A stretch of 39,232 nt of DNA, taken from an uncultured Methanobrevibacter sp. (lineage in GTDB: Archaea; Methanobacteriota; Methanobacteria; Methanobacteriales; Methanobacteriaceae). Below the pieces are notes generated by a model that saw nothing but the letters and a program-made list of their open reading frames with translations, ran no database searches and was not told the origin of the DNA. Below, one piece after another: positions 1-8,435 of this stretch. Within the stretch, counting starts at the first letter, position 1; each line of letters begins with the position of its first letter. Location of the stretch: positions 1-39,232 of the forward strand of contig NZ_CALDKF010000090.1 in the NCBI RefSeq assembly GCF_937898925.1. Direction: 5' to 3'. Made by a program: the position numbers and the translations under genes.

Positions 1-18
1 AGCAAGTATAATGAAAGG

Positions 19-378
19 GTGAAAGTTTTAATTGTATTTAATCATCCTGCCCCATATAAAGTAAAGATTTTTAATGAGCTATCAAAATTAATCGATTTAG
101 ATGTTCTTTTTGAAAGAACTGCAGCAAGTGATAGACCAAAAGATTTTTACGATGAAAACAACATCCAATTCAATGCAACTTTTCTAAAAGATTGTTATTT
201 TGGTGCTGAAAATACTTTTACTTCTAAAGTTAAAAACTACATAAAAAAACATCATAAAGAATACGATTTAATTATTAAAGCTCCTGGTGTTGTTTTAAAA
301 AATGTGGATATATCAAGTTTTAAAAATAAATTAATAACTTTTTATAATAAAATAAACATACTAAAATTAATTAATTAA
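19..378 (+). pseudogene. Truncated glycosyltransferase (N-terminal fragment, probably chimeric)
   Basis: The 119-residue reading frame begins with GTG behind an AAAGG-like site. Residues 1-85 look like the N-terminal Rossmann half of a GT4-type glycosyltransferase: MKVLIVFNHPAPYK, then a stretch ending in EYDLII. A full enzyme of this kind is roughly 350-400 residues, so the nucleotide-sugar binding half is absent and no other frame downstream continues it. From residue 86 the sequence switches to KAPGVVLKN..., unlike a glycosyltransferase; a KxPGV element after DLII recalls MurD-like ligases, so the tail may be the remnant of a second gene joined by deletion at a shared DLII stretch. That join is inference. 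The frame is also open back to base 1, so a start outside the window cannot be excluded. Probably non-functional. Confidence 0.55.
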
Positions 379-448
379 TTTATTAATTTTAATAATTGAT
401 ACTGACTTAATAAAACCAAATAATTTAAAAAAAAATTCAAGGGATAGT

Positions 449-1828
449 ATGGAAGTAATAAAAAAATTTAAAAACATTGTTATTGGAGCAGGCCCTGCAG
501 GAAGACTTGGATCATTTGAACTTGGGAAATTGGGAGAGGAAACTCTTCTTATTGAAAAGAAATACATTGCAGGAACCTGTCTTAATGAAGGATGCATGGT
601 TGTATGTGCACTTACTGACATCAGCCGTTTCATAAAAAGCTTCAAAAGGTATAATGAAATCGGTTTCATCGATGGAAACATAAGCTTGGATTACAAATCC
701 GCATGTGACAACATCAAAAAGACCCAACTCATGCTTCGCAGACTTAACCAGGAAGAAAATGAAAGCGTGAACAATAATGTCATCTATGGGGAAGCAAGTG
801 TGGAAATAAATGATGAGGATAAGATCATAGTTAAGGTAAAATTGGACAATGACAATGAACTTCAAAGAGAAAATGTGAAAAATAAGGATTATAATATATA
901 CGAGGCAGAAAATCTTTTGATAGCTACTGGTGCAAGACCATTTATTCCAAATATCGATGGAGCAAAATATGCTTTGACAAGCAGCGATGTACTTTCCTTA
1001 GAGGAAGTTCCAAGTAAATTGAACATAGTTGGTGGAGGAATAATTGCTACAGAATTGTCAAACCTTTTCTCAAGTTTTGGCAGTGAAGTAAAGATTATTG
1101 CAAGAAGTGAAATCCTAAAGGATTTGGAACCGGAAATCAAATCTTATGTAGTTAACAAGCTCATTGATGAAGTGGATATACACGAGAACACCAATGTTTT
1201 GGAAATCACTGAAAACTCCATCATAACTGACAAGGGAGAGTTTGAAGGAAAAACCTTAATAGCTACTGGAAGAGTACCTAACTCAGAAATAGTTGCAGAC
1301 ATTGTTGAATTAAATGAAGATGGGTCAATTAAGGTGAATGAATTCTTCCAAACCTCAAATCCAAATATCTATGCAGCAGGAGACGTTACAGGAGGAATCA
1401 CCCTTACTCCATATGCAAGAAAAGAGGGAATCTCAGCAGCAAGAAACATGGCAGGATACTTGAATAAGTTTGATGATATAATCGTTCCGCAATCATTGAC
1501 ATTGGATTTGGATGTGAGCTTCACTCAAAAAGCATCAAAATCTGAAGGCAATGACAACGTAAATGTTGAAGATGTAATCATTCCAGGTCTTGGAGGCCCT
1601 CATGCATTCTGGAGAATCCTAAGAGGAGAAACTGGACTTACTAAGGTTTCATTAAATACAGAAACAGAAGAGATAGTGAGAGCAAGTCAAATATCCCCAT
1701 CCTCAATTGATGATACTGCTTATCTTGCATTCCTCATGAATCTGGGAATAACAAAAGAGGATTTCGATGACTTCCTTGAAGTTCATCCATCTACAGACGC
1801 TTATTATAAAATCTTAAAGATCATGTAG
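449..1828 (+). CDS. Dihydrolipoamide dehydrogenase-like flavoprotein (class I pyridine nucleotide-disulfide oxidoreductase)
   Basis: This 459-residue protein has the full layout of the family: FAD-binding GAGPAG at residues 13-18, redox-active disulfide C44-x4-C49 in GTCLNEGC, the ATGARP segment, an NAD(P)H-binding GGGIIATELSNLF Rossmann motif near 192-204, the second FAD motif AAGDV near 309, and a C-terminal dimerisation domain. Such enzymes pass electrons between NAD(P)H and a disulfide such as lipoamide, glutathione, mycothiol or coenzyme A. The C-terminal active-site element reads EVHPSTDAYY, keeping the His-Pro but with the usual acidic partner of HPTxxE shifted or missing. Methanogens of this order lack the pyruvate dehydrogenase complex and nothing lipoate-related is nearby, so the disulfide substrate is unknown. 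ATG 449 follows an AAGGGA-like site. Confidence 0.85.
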   Translation: MEVIKKFKNIVIGAGPAGRLGSFELGKLGEETLLIEKKYIAGTCLNEGCMVVCALTDISRFIKSFKRYNEIGFIDGNISLDYKSACDNIKKTQLMLRRLNQEENESVNNNVIYGEASVEINDEDKIIVKVKLDNDNELQRENVKNKDYNIYEAENLLIATGARPFIPNIDGAKYALTSSDVLSLEEVPSKLNIVGGGIIATELSNLFSSFGSEVKIIARSEILKDLEPEIKSYVVNKLIDEVDIHENTNVLEITENSIITDKGEFEGKTLIATGRVPNSEIVADIVELNEDGSIKVNEFFQTSNPNIYAAGDVTGGITLTPYARKEGISAARNMAGYLNKFDDIIVPQSLTLDLDVSFTQKASKSEGNDNVNVEDVIIPGLGGPHAFWRILRGETGLTKVSLNTETEEIVRASQISPSSIDDTAYLAFLMNLGITKEDFDDFLEVHPSTDAYYKILKIM

Positions 1829-1890
1829 ATAAAAATAGAAAAAATAGAAAAAATAGAAAAAACAGGAAAAAATTAGTTTAAACATATAAA

Positions 1891-1928
1891 TTGATAAGAT
1901 AATCTATCTTATCAATGCTTCTTTTTTT
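1891..1928 (+). terminator. Hairpin plus T-run between convergent genes
   Basis: A perfect 11-bp inverted repeat (TTGATAAGATA at 1891-1901, TATCTTATCAA at 1905-1915) with a 3-nt loop is followed by a seven-T run at 1922-1928. It lies 60 nt after the flavoprotein stop and before the convergent nitroreductase. Archaea mostly terminate on T-runs, so the stem may be auxiliary. Confidence 0.6.
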
Positions 1929-1994
1929 AAAAATAGTTTATAAATAAATTAAAAATAAAAAATAAATAAAAATTTAATAAAAAATTATTAAATC

Positions 1995-2540
1995 TTATTT
2001 TACCCAATTAACGAATACATCCTTACGTGGGTTTGGTTCATTTGGCTCTACCTTTTTACCTAAAGCAACACCATACAAAGGAGTGTATCCTTCAGGAATG
2101 TGAAGCTTTTTCAAGTTTTCTTCAACACTGAAGTAAATAGCTACAAGACCTAACCAACAGGACCCGATATCCAATCCTTCTGCTGCAAGAAGCATGTTTT
2201 CAATAGCTGCAGAACAGTCTGCTTGCATATTTGTTGCATCTGATTTAGCGGATACAAATACAACTGTTGGAGCATTGTGCATAACATTAACACCAGATTC
2301 AGCAATTGCTTCAAGGAACTCATCACCTGAATTGGATAAGATATGGAGTACAGAATCATTTATATCTGCAAGGGTTTCCTTGTTTTGAACTACAGTGAAA
2401 TGCCATGGAGCTTCTCCTCTTGCAGTAGGAGCCATAATAGCGGCTTCCAAAATTTGTTCAATTTGCTCATCTTCAATTTGCTCATCTTTGTAAGCTCTTA
2501 CGCTTCTACGATTTTTAATGACTTCAAAAATATCACTCAT
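1995..2540 (-). CDS. Nitroreductase family protein
   Basis: The 181-residue product is an FMN-dependent nitroreductase-type oxidoreductase. It opens with DIFEVIKNRRSVRAYKDE, the classic family signature in which Arg residues contact the FMN phosphate, continues with AIMAPTARGEAPWHF (residues about 38-52), and has the GSCWLGL and PEGYTPLYGVALGKK elements toward the C-terminus. Family members are homodimers that reduce nitroaromatics, quinones or flavins with NAD(P)H; the natural substrate is not evident. The frame is open 13 codons further upstream, but the ATG at 2540 is preceded by GGTGGT at good spacing and gives the usual family N-terminus, so it is chosen. It is convergent with the flavoprotein gene and 61 nt downstream of the MraY-like gene on the same strand. 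Confidence 0.9.
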   Translation of the reverse strand: MSDIFEVIKNRRSVRAYKDEQIEDEQIEQILEAAIMAPTARGEAPWHFTVVQNKETLADINDSVLHILSNSGDEFLEAIAESGVNVMHNAPTVVFVSAKSDATNMQADCSAAIENMLLAAEGLDIGSCWLGLVAIYFSVEENLKKLHIPEGYTPLYGVALGKKVEPNEPNPRKDVFVNWVK

Positions 2541-2601
2541 AAGACCACCATAATAAAAATAATGAATTAAAAAATTCAATCAATTCAATAGAACATAATA
2601 A

Positions 2602-3558
2602 TTAGCTTAACTTTCTTAAATCAGTCGGTTTTGTTCTAACATCCTTTTCAATTACTCTTTCTAGATTAGGGGAATATGGATTGTAAAGCAATCTTCTAAA
2701 TCCAAGTGAAATTAATAAATTGTCAGTGACAACTTGCTGACGTTCACCAAGAATGATTTTTCTGAATAAATCACCTAAACCTCCGCCTGTTAAGACATCC
2801 ATAAACAAATCACCGAAAGTTGGATTGCTTATATGCAATTTATTAATAAGGAATCTAGATAAGTTTCTTCTTCTAATGTATGCAATCAATGCAGTAGTTA
2901 CTATGAACAATATTAAGGTTCCTACAAATCCTCCAAGAATGTAAAAGCTTATTCCTAAAGCTATTGCAAAGGTATGGTTTCCCACTTCACCTAACATGAT
3001 TTTTCCTGAATAGTCTAAAGGAGCATATGCTATGCATGTAACTAAAGTGAGCAATGGAACATAATATGCAGGAATCTGTGCTACAGGAGCTACACCTAAA
3101 ATCAAGGTAGCAAGGATTGTAAAGAAGCTCATTATAATAACTACACTTACTGCAGATCCCGGTTGCATATCTGCAATGTTCATAGGCTGAATCATTAAAG
3201 CAACTAAAATAGAAGAAATGCCCATAAGAGGATAACCTAATCCAATAACGCATAACATACCTATTCCTCTTGCAAGCTGTCCTATTTCAATAGGCAAGTT
3301 AGCGATTCTTCTTCTACCTATCACATCATCGACAAGAGCACATAATCCCATAACTAAAACAAGATTGTTATATCCTGCAGGCAAGAATAGGCTAATTACA
3401 ATAAATGGAACTATACCAATCCCACGAGGAGTACCTCCACGCACTGGCTCATATAGATTTCCCATATAACCTCTTTTGCCTAAGAAACGGAATATGATAT
3501 TCAATGCCCCAGTTCCTAAAAATGTTGCAATAAATACAAATAATAATTCTAAAAACAT
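2602..3558 (-). CDS. MraY-like membrane phosphoglycosyltransferase (GT4/WecA-MraY superfamily), probable pseudomurein precursor transferase
   Basis: This 318-residue protein is built of about nine to ten hydrophobic segments and carries features of polyprenyl-phosphate N-acetylhexosamine-1-phosphate transferases: a VDDV acidic pair in the second cytoplasmic loop (GLCALVDDVIGRRR, residues about 72-85), NIADMQPGSA around 127-136 where MraY/WecA have NxxNxxDGxxG, and LGEVGNHTFAIALG around 189-202 corresponding to the MraY GDxGSLxLG motif. The family transfers a phospho-sugar from a UDP-linked precursor to an undecaprenyl-type lipid at the membrane. In a pseudomurein-walled methanogen a divergent MraY homologue is expected to load the UDP-linked pseudomurein precursor; that specificity is inference. 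ATG 3558 has an AAAGGATT site. It lies 182 nt downstream of pelA. Confidence 0.75.
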   Translation of the reverse strand: MFLELLFVFIATFLGTGALNIIFRFLGKRGYMGNLYEPVRGGTPRGIGIVPFIVISLFLPAGYNNLVLVMGLCALVDDVIGRRRIANLPIEIGQLARGIGMLCVIGLGYPLMGISSILVALMIQPMNIADMQPGSAVSVVIIMSFFTILATLILGVAPVAQIPAYYVPLLTLVTCIAYAPLDYSGKIMLGEVGNHTFAIALGISFYILGGFVGTLILFIVTTALIAYIRRRNLSRFLINKLHISNPTFGDLFMDVLTGGGLGDLFRKIILGERQQVVTDNLLISLGFRRLLYNPYSPNLERVIEKDVRTKPTDLRKLS

Positions 3559-3740
3559 GTTTAAAATCCTTTAATTTTTTCCTTTAATTTTTTAATGTAA
3601 TATTAGTATTTTTATAATTTTTATTATATATAATGTTAAGTTTTTAGATATTGGTTAAAATCTATTTTAAAAAGTCTAAAAAATAGCGGTTTAGAAAAAT
3701 AATGAAAAATGATTTCAATGAATTATTGATAATTAACCAA

Positions 3741-4802
3741 TCAGTTAATGGAGTATCTTAAGATAGCAGCCATACCACCTAATCCCTCAAGCTGTTTTCC
3801 ACCTTCATGCTGGCTGCTTATGACTAAAACTTCACCAGACATGTTTTCAACCATATCCATGGATTCCTCAAGGTCTTCACTTCTGATTAGATTATCCAAA
3901 ACCAATAGCTTTTCAATAGCCCCTAAATCGATAGCCTCTTTAACTTGCTTTTTACCATAAACAACTAAATTGGAAGATTTTGCTATTTCCTGAAGGATTT
4001 CATTAATTGCGGAAATTTCAAAGGCGACCCTATTTTCAGCAGCCAATTTTTCAACTGTTCCCTTCTTAAGAACCTCATTGATTCCCACTCTTCCACCGGA
4101 TCCAGTGGCTTCAACTATAGACTTTTTAGCCAAATCCTTATGCTTCAACTCAAGATACTTTAAGAAATCATTCTTATAGAATCCAGGACCTGCCAAAACT
4201 ATGGTCTGAATATTGTCAAACTTGAGAATATAATCCACAATCTTTTGATAGAATTTCTCAATATTCTTAGCCCTATTCTTATCAATTATCCTTTTTCCGG
4301 AAACATTTCCCATAACTGGCCCATAATATTCTATGCCAAATTGCCTCATCAAACCGAAGTCCGCTACATCATCTTCCAATACAACAATGATGGCAGAAAG
4401 TTTCTTGGAAGCTTCAATGGCTTGGTTGATTCTCTTCAATGCATAGCCAGACCAATGTTCCTTAAATATCTTAATGGGAGTGTTCAATTTGGCTTCAATT
4501 GTATGATGAGATCCAAGAGGAATCAAGTCTTCAGGGCCTTTAATGATTGAACCGATTATCCTAAGCTTTCCGGTAAATATGTGAAAGCTTACATCTTCTA
4601 CAGAAACACCTAAAGTAAAGGTCTTTTTAACTCCCCTATCACTTCTTAACTTATCTCCAGTATTGTCCTGAATCCTTCTTGTTGTCTTAGAGTATACAGT
4701 ATCTCCCTCGGCGATTATGTGAGACAGATGCCATAAGTCATCTAAAGTTTCAGGAAGAAGTTCGATAATTCCTTTCTTTCTATCTTGATAAGTTATTTTC
4801 AT
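3741..4802 (-). CDS. pelA: mRNA surveillance protein Pelota (archaeal PelA/Dom34)
   Basis: The 353 residues match the length and sequence pattern of archaeal Pelota. The N-terminal Sm-like domain begins MKITYQDRKKGIIELLPET and includes the EGDTVYSKTTRRI segment; the central eRF1-type domain 2 holds AIIVVLEDDVADFGL without the GGQ release motif; domain 3 near the C-terminus has VYGKKQVKEAIDLGAIEKLLVLD. Pelota recognises ribosomes stalled on mRNA and, with aEF1A and ABCE1 in archaea, splits them for recycling. The ATG at 4802 follows GAGGTTTATTC. It is divergently arranged with tyrA across a 250-nt AT-rich intergenic region and may share a transcript with the downstream MraY-like gene. Confidence 0.95.
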   Translation of the reverse strand: MKITYQDRKKGIIELLPETLDDLWHLSHIIAEGDTVYSKTTRRIQDNTGDKLRSDRGVKKTFTLGVSVEDVSFHIFTGKLRIIGSIIKGPEDLIPLGSHHTIEAKLNTPIKIFKEHWSGYALKRINQAIEASKKLSAIIVVLEDDVADFGLMRQFGIEYYGPVMGNVSGKRIIDKNRAKNIEKFYQKIVDYILKFDNIQTIVLAGPGFYKNDFLKYLELKHKDLAKKSIVEATGSGGRVGINEVLKKGTVEKLAAENRVAFEISAINEILQEIAKSSNLVVYGKKQVKEAIDLGAIEKLLVLDNLIRSEDLEESMDMVENMSGEVLVISSQHEGGKQLEGLGGMAAILRYSIN

Positions 4803-4962
4803 GAATAAACCTCAATTAAAGCATACGAAAATTATAAATTTCTTAAAAATTCTCATTAAAATTAATCAAAAATTATAAAAAACTCAATAGTTATATAATT
4901 ATTATAACAATATAAAATATGAATATTGGTAATATATAAAATTAAGTAATTTTGAAAAATAA

Positions 4963-5022
4963 TTATCAAAATAAATTTATCAAATAAGTTTATCAAAATC
5001 AATGAAAATTATTTTTATCAAT
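4963..5022 (+). promoter_or_regulatory. Phased TTATCAAA repeats upstream of tyrA
   Basis: TTATCAAA occurs at 4963-4970, 4977-4984 and 4990-4997, and TTATCAAT at 5015-5022, all in the same orientation with spacings of 14, 13 and 25 nt. The last copy ends 30 nt before the tyrA start codon. The spacing puts the copies at about 13-nt intervals, which suggests a multimeric regulator site, but this is AT-rich DNA and no regulator is known here. The rest of the 4803-5052 divergent region shows nothing I can assign. Confidence 0.35.
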
Positions 5023-5052
5023 TTCTAAAACAAAACTAATAGAGCTAATAAA

Positions 5053-6360
5053 ATGAAAATTGGAATTATTGGAGGAACACGAGGTTTAGGAAGAACCATT
5101 GCATGGTATATGAAGGACTTTGACTTCGATGTTACAATTACAGGAAGAGACTCCATTACCGGAAAGCAAGTCGGTGAGGAACTTGGAATAAAATATAGCG
5201 ACAACAATAAGAAAATTGTTCAAGATAGCGATATCGTGATTATTTCCGTTCCTATTTCAAGCACTGAATCAGTTATAGAGGAATTAGGACCATTTATGAA
5301 AGAAGGTTCATTAATGCTTGATGTGACATCCGTAAAAGAGGGGCCTAGTCGTAAAATGAAGGAATGCCTTGCTGAAGGGGTTGAATTCATTCCCACTCAC
5401 CCAGTCTTTGGTCCAAGAACCACCGATTTGAAAGGGCAAATCATAGTACTTACACCAATTGAAAAGGGAAACTGGTACCCTAAAGTCTACAAGTTCCTTG
5501 AAGACAAGGGAATGAGAATCGTGGAAACAACTCCAGAACATCACGATGACATGATGGGAATTGTACAGGTCTTGACTCACTTTTCATATATCTCTACAGC
5601 TTCAGCTATTGAAAAACTTCAAATCGACATTAAGGATACCGAAAACTATGAAAGTCCAATTTACAATTTGATGATTGATACAATAGCTAGAATAGTATCC
5701 CAAAATCCATATCTTACATACTCAATCCAACATGAAAACAAGCGTGGAGAAAAGATCAGACAAGCCCTTTTTGATTCCATAAGCGAATTGAAAGAAGCAT
5801 TGACAAATGAGGATGAAGATGAGTTTGTTGAGATAGCTCTTAGGGCAACAAAGCATATGGGAGACATTCAAGCGGCTTTAGGTAGAAGTGATAAGGCAAT
5901 AAATGCCCTTACCCAAGAATACAATATATTAATGCAATCCATTGGACAGGAAGTAGGGCTTAAGCACATTTATTCAGATAAGATCCATGTTGGAAAAATC
6001 AAGGAAATTGATTTGGATTTCGTCTATTTGGAAGATGAAAACGGAAAGGTCAAAAAGCTAAAGGTTTCCAATGCTAAAATGCTGGATGAAGAGGAACTCT
6101 TCAATTGGAAAGTCAAGAATCAGAAAATACACACAAGAGACCTTAGCGCACTCTTCAGGAGAAAATCAAATCCTCACATCATCAAAGACACTTTAAAAAG
6201 AGTTGATGATGTTGTTGATGTGGAAATAATTGACATTTACAAAGGCGAACCTATAAAAGAAGATGAAATCAGTTACACCTTTTCAATCCAATCATTAAAC
6301 AAAGAGTCTCTTGAAGAATGTGAAAAACTAATTAAAGGATTCGGTGGAATTACAAGATAA
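5053..6360 (+). CDS. tyrA: Prephenate dehydrogenase with C-terminal regulatory domain
   Basis: The 435-residue enzyme would oxidatively decarboxylate prephenate to 4-hydroxyphenylpyruvate in tyrosine synthesis. Residues 1-30 form the dinucleotide fold (MKIGIIGGTRGLGRTIAWYM), SVPISSTESVIEELG follows the second beta-alpha unit, and FIPTHPVFGPR near 110-120 carries the catalytic His. A helical dimerisation domain extends to about residue 290. The remaining 145 residues, HVGKIKEIDLDFVYLEDENG onward and a second ferredoxin-like tail, are extra compared with minimal TyrA and look like a small-molecule-sensing domain, as seen in other methanogen TyrA proteins (the arrangement in the M. jannaschii enzyme, from memory). 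No strong SD precedes ATG 5053, so it may be translated from a short leader. Confidence 0.92.
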   Translation: MKIGIIGGTRGLGRTIAWYMKDFDFDVTITGRDSITGKQVGEELGIKYSDNNKKIVQDSDIVIISVPISSTESVIEELGPFMKEGSLMLDVTSVKEGPSRKMKECLAEGVEFIPTHPVFGPRTTDLKGQIIVLTPIEKGNWYPKVYKFLEDKGMRIVETTPEHHDDMMGIVQVLTHFSYISTASAIEKLQIDIKDTENYESPIYNLMIDTIARIVSQNPYLTYSIQHENKRGEKIRQALFDSISELKEALTNEDEDEFVEIALRATKHMGDIQAALGRSDKAINALTQEYNILMQSIGQEVGLKHIYSDKIHVGKIKEIDLDFVYLEDENGKVKKLKVSNAKMLDEEELFNWKVKNQKIHTRDLSALFRRKSNPHIIKDTLKRVDDVVDVEIIDIYKGEPIKEDEISYTFSIQSLNKESLEECEKLIKGFGGITR

Positions 6361-6453
6361 AATTGATTTTATTCATTAATTTATTCATAGAATTAACAAT
6401 TAAATTTACAAGAAAAGAAGATTTGATGAAATGAATTAAACTGAGGTTAAACC

Positions 6454-8025
6454 ATGAAAATGATTAAGCAAACATTGGGTTTGAATGTAGAGGATTCAAG
6501 ATATTACATCAAACTGATTATAGAAGCTGTTCTAATCGGTTTATTCTCAGGATTGGTTGTATCACTATACAGATTCGGATTGGACAACAGCGAAAACATC
6601 CTATTTTCCACCTTAAAGTACATACAAGGAGACTTCCTATTAACAGTTGCATGGTTTGCAATACTTGCACTCATGGGATTCATCACCGCCCTATTAATGA
6701 AATGGGATCCCGACAGTTTAGGAAGCGGAATCCCTATAGTGATGGGTGAAGTTAAGGGATACTTTGATGTATGCTGGTGGAAGACATTGATTGCCAAGTT
6801 TCTTGGAGGAACCCTTACAGCACTTGGAGGGCTCTCCTTAGGAAGAGAAGGGCCATCTGTACAATTGGGAGCAATGGCTGCTAAAGGTGTTTCAAAATAT
6901 CTCCCAAACAGCAAAACAGATGAAAAACGTCTTTTAGTATGTGGAAGTGGAGCAGGGCTTGCAGCTACATTCAGTGCCCCTCTTGCAGGATTCATTTTCA
7001 CATTAGAGGAAATCAATAAGGGATTTGACAGGTCCATCGTTATTGTAGGATTGGTTTCAGCTGTTGTAGCAGATCTGGTATCAAAAATATTCTTTGGACA
7101 AAGCCCAATATTTCCATTCACATCATTGAATCTTCCTTTAAAATATTTTTACCTATTGATTATTTTAGGAATCATTGTTGGAATCTTAGGCTACATTTAC
7201 AATGTAGGAATGATTAAGGCTTCTGAAATGTGGGAGAAATTGAGTTTCCTCCCATTGGAAGTGAAATACATCATCGTATTCCTCATAACAGGAGCAGTTG
7301 GTTTGGTCTTACCTAATGTTCTTGGTGGAGGATACTCCATGATGCATTTGATAGAATATACTTTGCCTCCATTGTCAATACTTATTGTTCTTTTGATTGG
7401 AAAATACCTTCTTTTGATTTTCTGTTTCGGTTCAAGTGCACCTGGAGGAATATTCTATCCAGTTCTTGTTATTGGAGCATATATCGGTGCAATATTCAGT
7501 GCAATTGTCATTCCAATTTTTGGATTGGACCCAATGATTTCATATAAGTTCATCATGATTTCAATGGCTGCAATGTTTGCAAGTTCCGTTAGGACCCCTA
7601 TAACCGCAGTTGTATTGATTGCGGAGATGACTGGAGTCACAAACTCACTTGTTGCAATGATTGTAGTGACAATACTTGCATATATCATTCCAACAATTCT
7701 TGGAAATGATCCAATCTATGAAACATTGCTTATGAGACTCTTGAAGAAGAATAAGGGAATTGACTTTGATAAGACAAAAAGCGTCTTGGAAGAGTATGTT
7801 GTTCCGATGGACTGTGCATTGATAGGAACAAAAATATGGGAACTTCCTATTCCTAAATCCGCTATGGTCGTATCTGTTGTAAGAAGCGGAAACACCTTGA
7901 TTCCAGATGAGGATTTGGAATTGAAATATGCTGATGAATTGTTCATCATTATGAATCAGAACACATACCCTGACGATAACCAGAATATAGAATCCTTGAT
8001 TTACAACAATTGGAAAGAGGAATAA
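6454..8025 (+). CDS. ClC-family chloride channel/antiporter with C-terminal TrkA-C domain
   Basis: The 523-residue membrane protein has the ClC anion selectivity motifs in order: GSGIP around residues 90-94, GREGPSVQLGA around 130-140 with the gating glutamate, and GSSAPGGIFYPVLVIGAYIG around 329-348. About a dozen hydrophobic stretches fill residues 20-430. The last 80 residues, IGTKIWELPIPKSAMVVSVVR and following, resemble an RCK-C/TrkA-C ligand-binding domain fused to the channel, an arrangement common in prokaryotic ClC proteins. Whether it is a channel or a 2Cl-/H+ exchanger cannot be decided from sequence alone. ATG 6454 is preceded by GAGGTT. It stands alone, 93 nt after tyrA. Confidence 0.93.
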   Translation: MKMIKQTLGLNVEDSRYYIKLIIEAVLIGLFSGLVVSLYRFGLDNSENILFSTLKYIQGDFLLTVAWFAILALMGFITALLMKWDPDSLGSGIPIVMGEVKGYFDVCWWKTLIAKFLGGTLTALGGLSLGREGPSVQLGAMAAKGVSKYLPNSKTDEKRLLVCGSGAGLAATFSAPLAGFIFTLEEINKGFDRSIVIVGLVSAVVADLVSKIFFGQSPIFPFTSLNLPLKYFYLLIILGIIVGILGYIYNVGMIKASEMWEKLSFLPLEVKYIIVFLITGAVGLVLPNVLGGGYSMMHLIEYTLPPLSILIVLLIGKYLLLIFCFGSSAPGGIFYPVLVIGAYIGAIFSAIVIPIFGLDPMISYKFIMISMAAMFASSVRTPITAVVLIAEMTGVTNSLVAMIVVTILAYIIPTILGNDPIYETLLMRLLKKNKGIDFDKTKSVLEEYVVPMDCALIGTKIWELPIPKSAMVVSVVRSGNTLIPDEDLELKYADELFIIMNQNTYPDDNQNIESLIYNNWKEE

Positions 8026-8077
8026 CTCTTATTTATTATAATTAGAAGAAAAGAAAAAAAGTAAAATGGTGACTAAC

Positions 8078-8416
8078 ATGAGAATAGCTGTTGCTTCAAC
8101 TAATGGAGAAAATGTAGATTTGCACTTTGGAAAAGCAAGATCATTGTATGTTTATGAATATGATGAGGAAGCAGATGAATTCAACTTTATAGAGCAAAGA
8201 AATGTTGAAATTGAAGCAGATATGAAACATCAAAATCCGAAAATCATTGAAGCCATCAAAGACTGTGAAGTGGCAATATGCGAACAGTTCGGACCTAAAG
8301 CAGCAATCTATGCAGAAGATGCAGGCTTGAAATTGGTAAAGGATGAAGGAACCGTTGAAGAGGTTTTAAGAAAATACATAGACCATGTCAATTTCATGAA
8401 AAACATTAAAATCTAA
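8078..8416 (+). CDS. NifX/NifB-type dinitrogenase iron-molybdenum cofactor biosynthesis domain protein
   Basis: This 112-residue single-domain protein starts MRIAVASTNGENVDLHFGKAR, the hallmark of the NifX/NifY/C-NifB fold, and ends in the expected alpha/beta pattern with CEVAICEQFGPKAA. The family binds iron-sulfur or metal cluster intermediates; many methanogens carry several stand-alone copies unrelated to nitrogen fixation, and no nif gene lies in this window, so its role is open. An ATG four codons upstream (8066) is in frame, but GGTGA sits five bases before the ATG at 8078, and family members begin at this Met, so the shorter start is preferred. The gene is 19 nt upstream of the flavin reductase-like gene and probably co-transcribed. 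Confidence 0.85.
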   Translation: MRIAVASTNGENVDLHFGKARSLYVYEYDEEADEFNFIEQRNVEIEADMKHQNPKIIEAIKDCEVAICEQFGPKAAIYAEDAGLKLVKDEGTVEEVLRKYIDHVNFMKNIKI

Positions 8417-8435
8417 ATTATTAATTGGGGTTAAA

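Noticed and set aside
1829..1870. AGAAAAAAT short repeats after the flavoprotein gene
   Set aside because: Low-complexity A-rich spacer of the kind seen throughout this genome (also near 28350, 35040 and 36010); no sign of function.
6504..7121. A 205-codon frame antisense to the ClC gene
   Set aside because: It is a shadow of a well-supported channel gene; no ribosome site and no recognisable protein.
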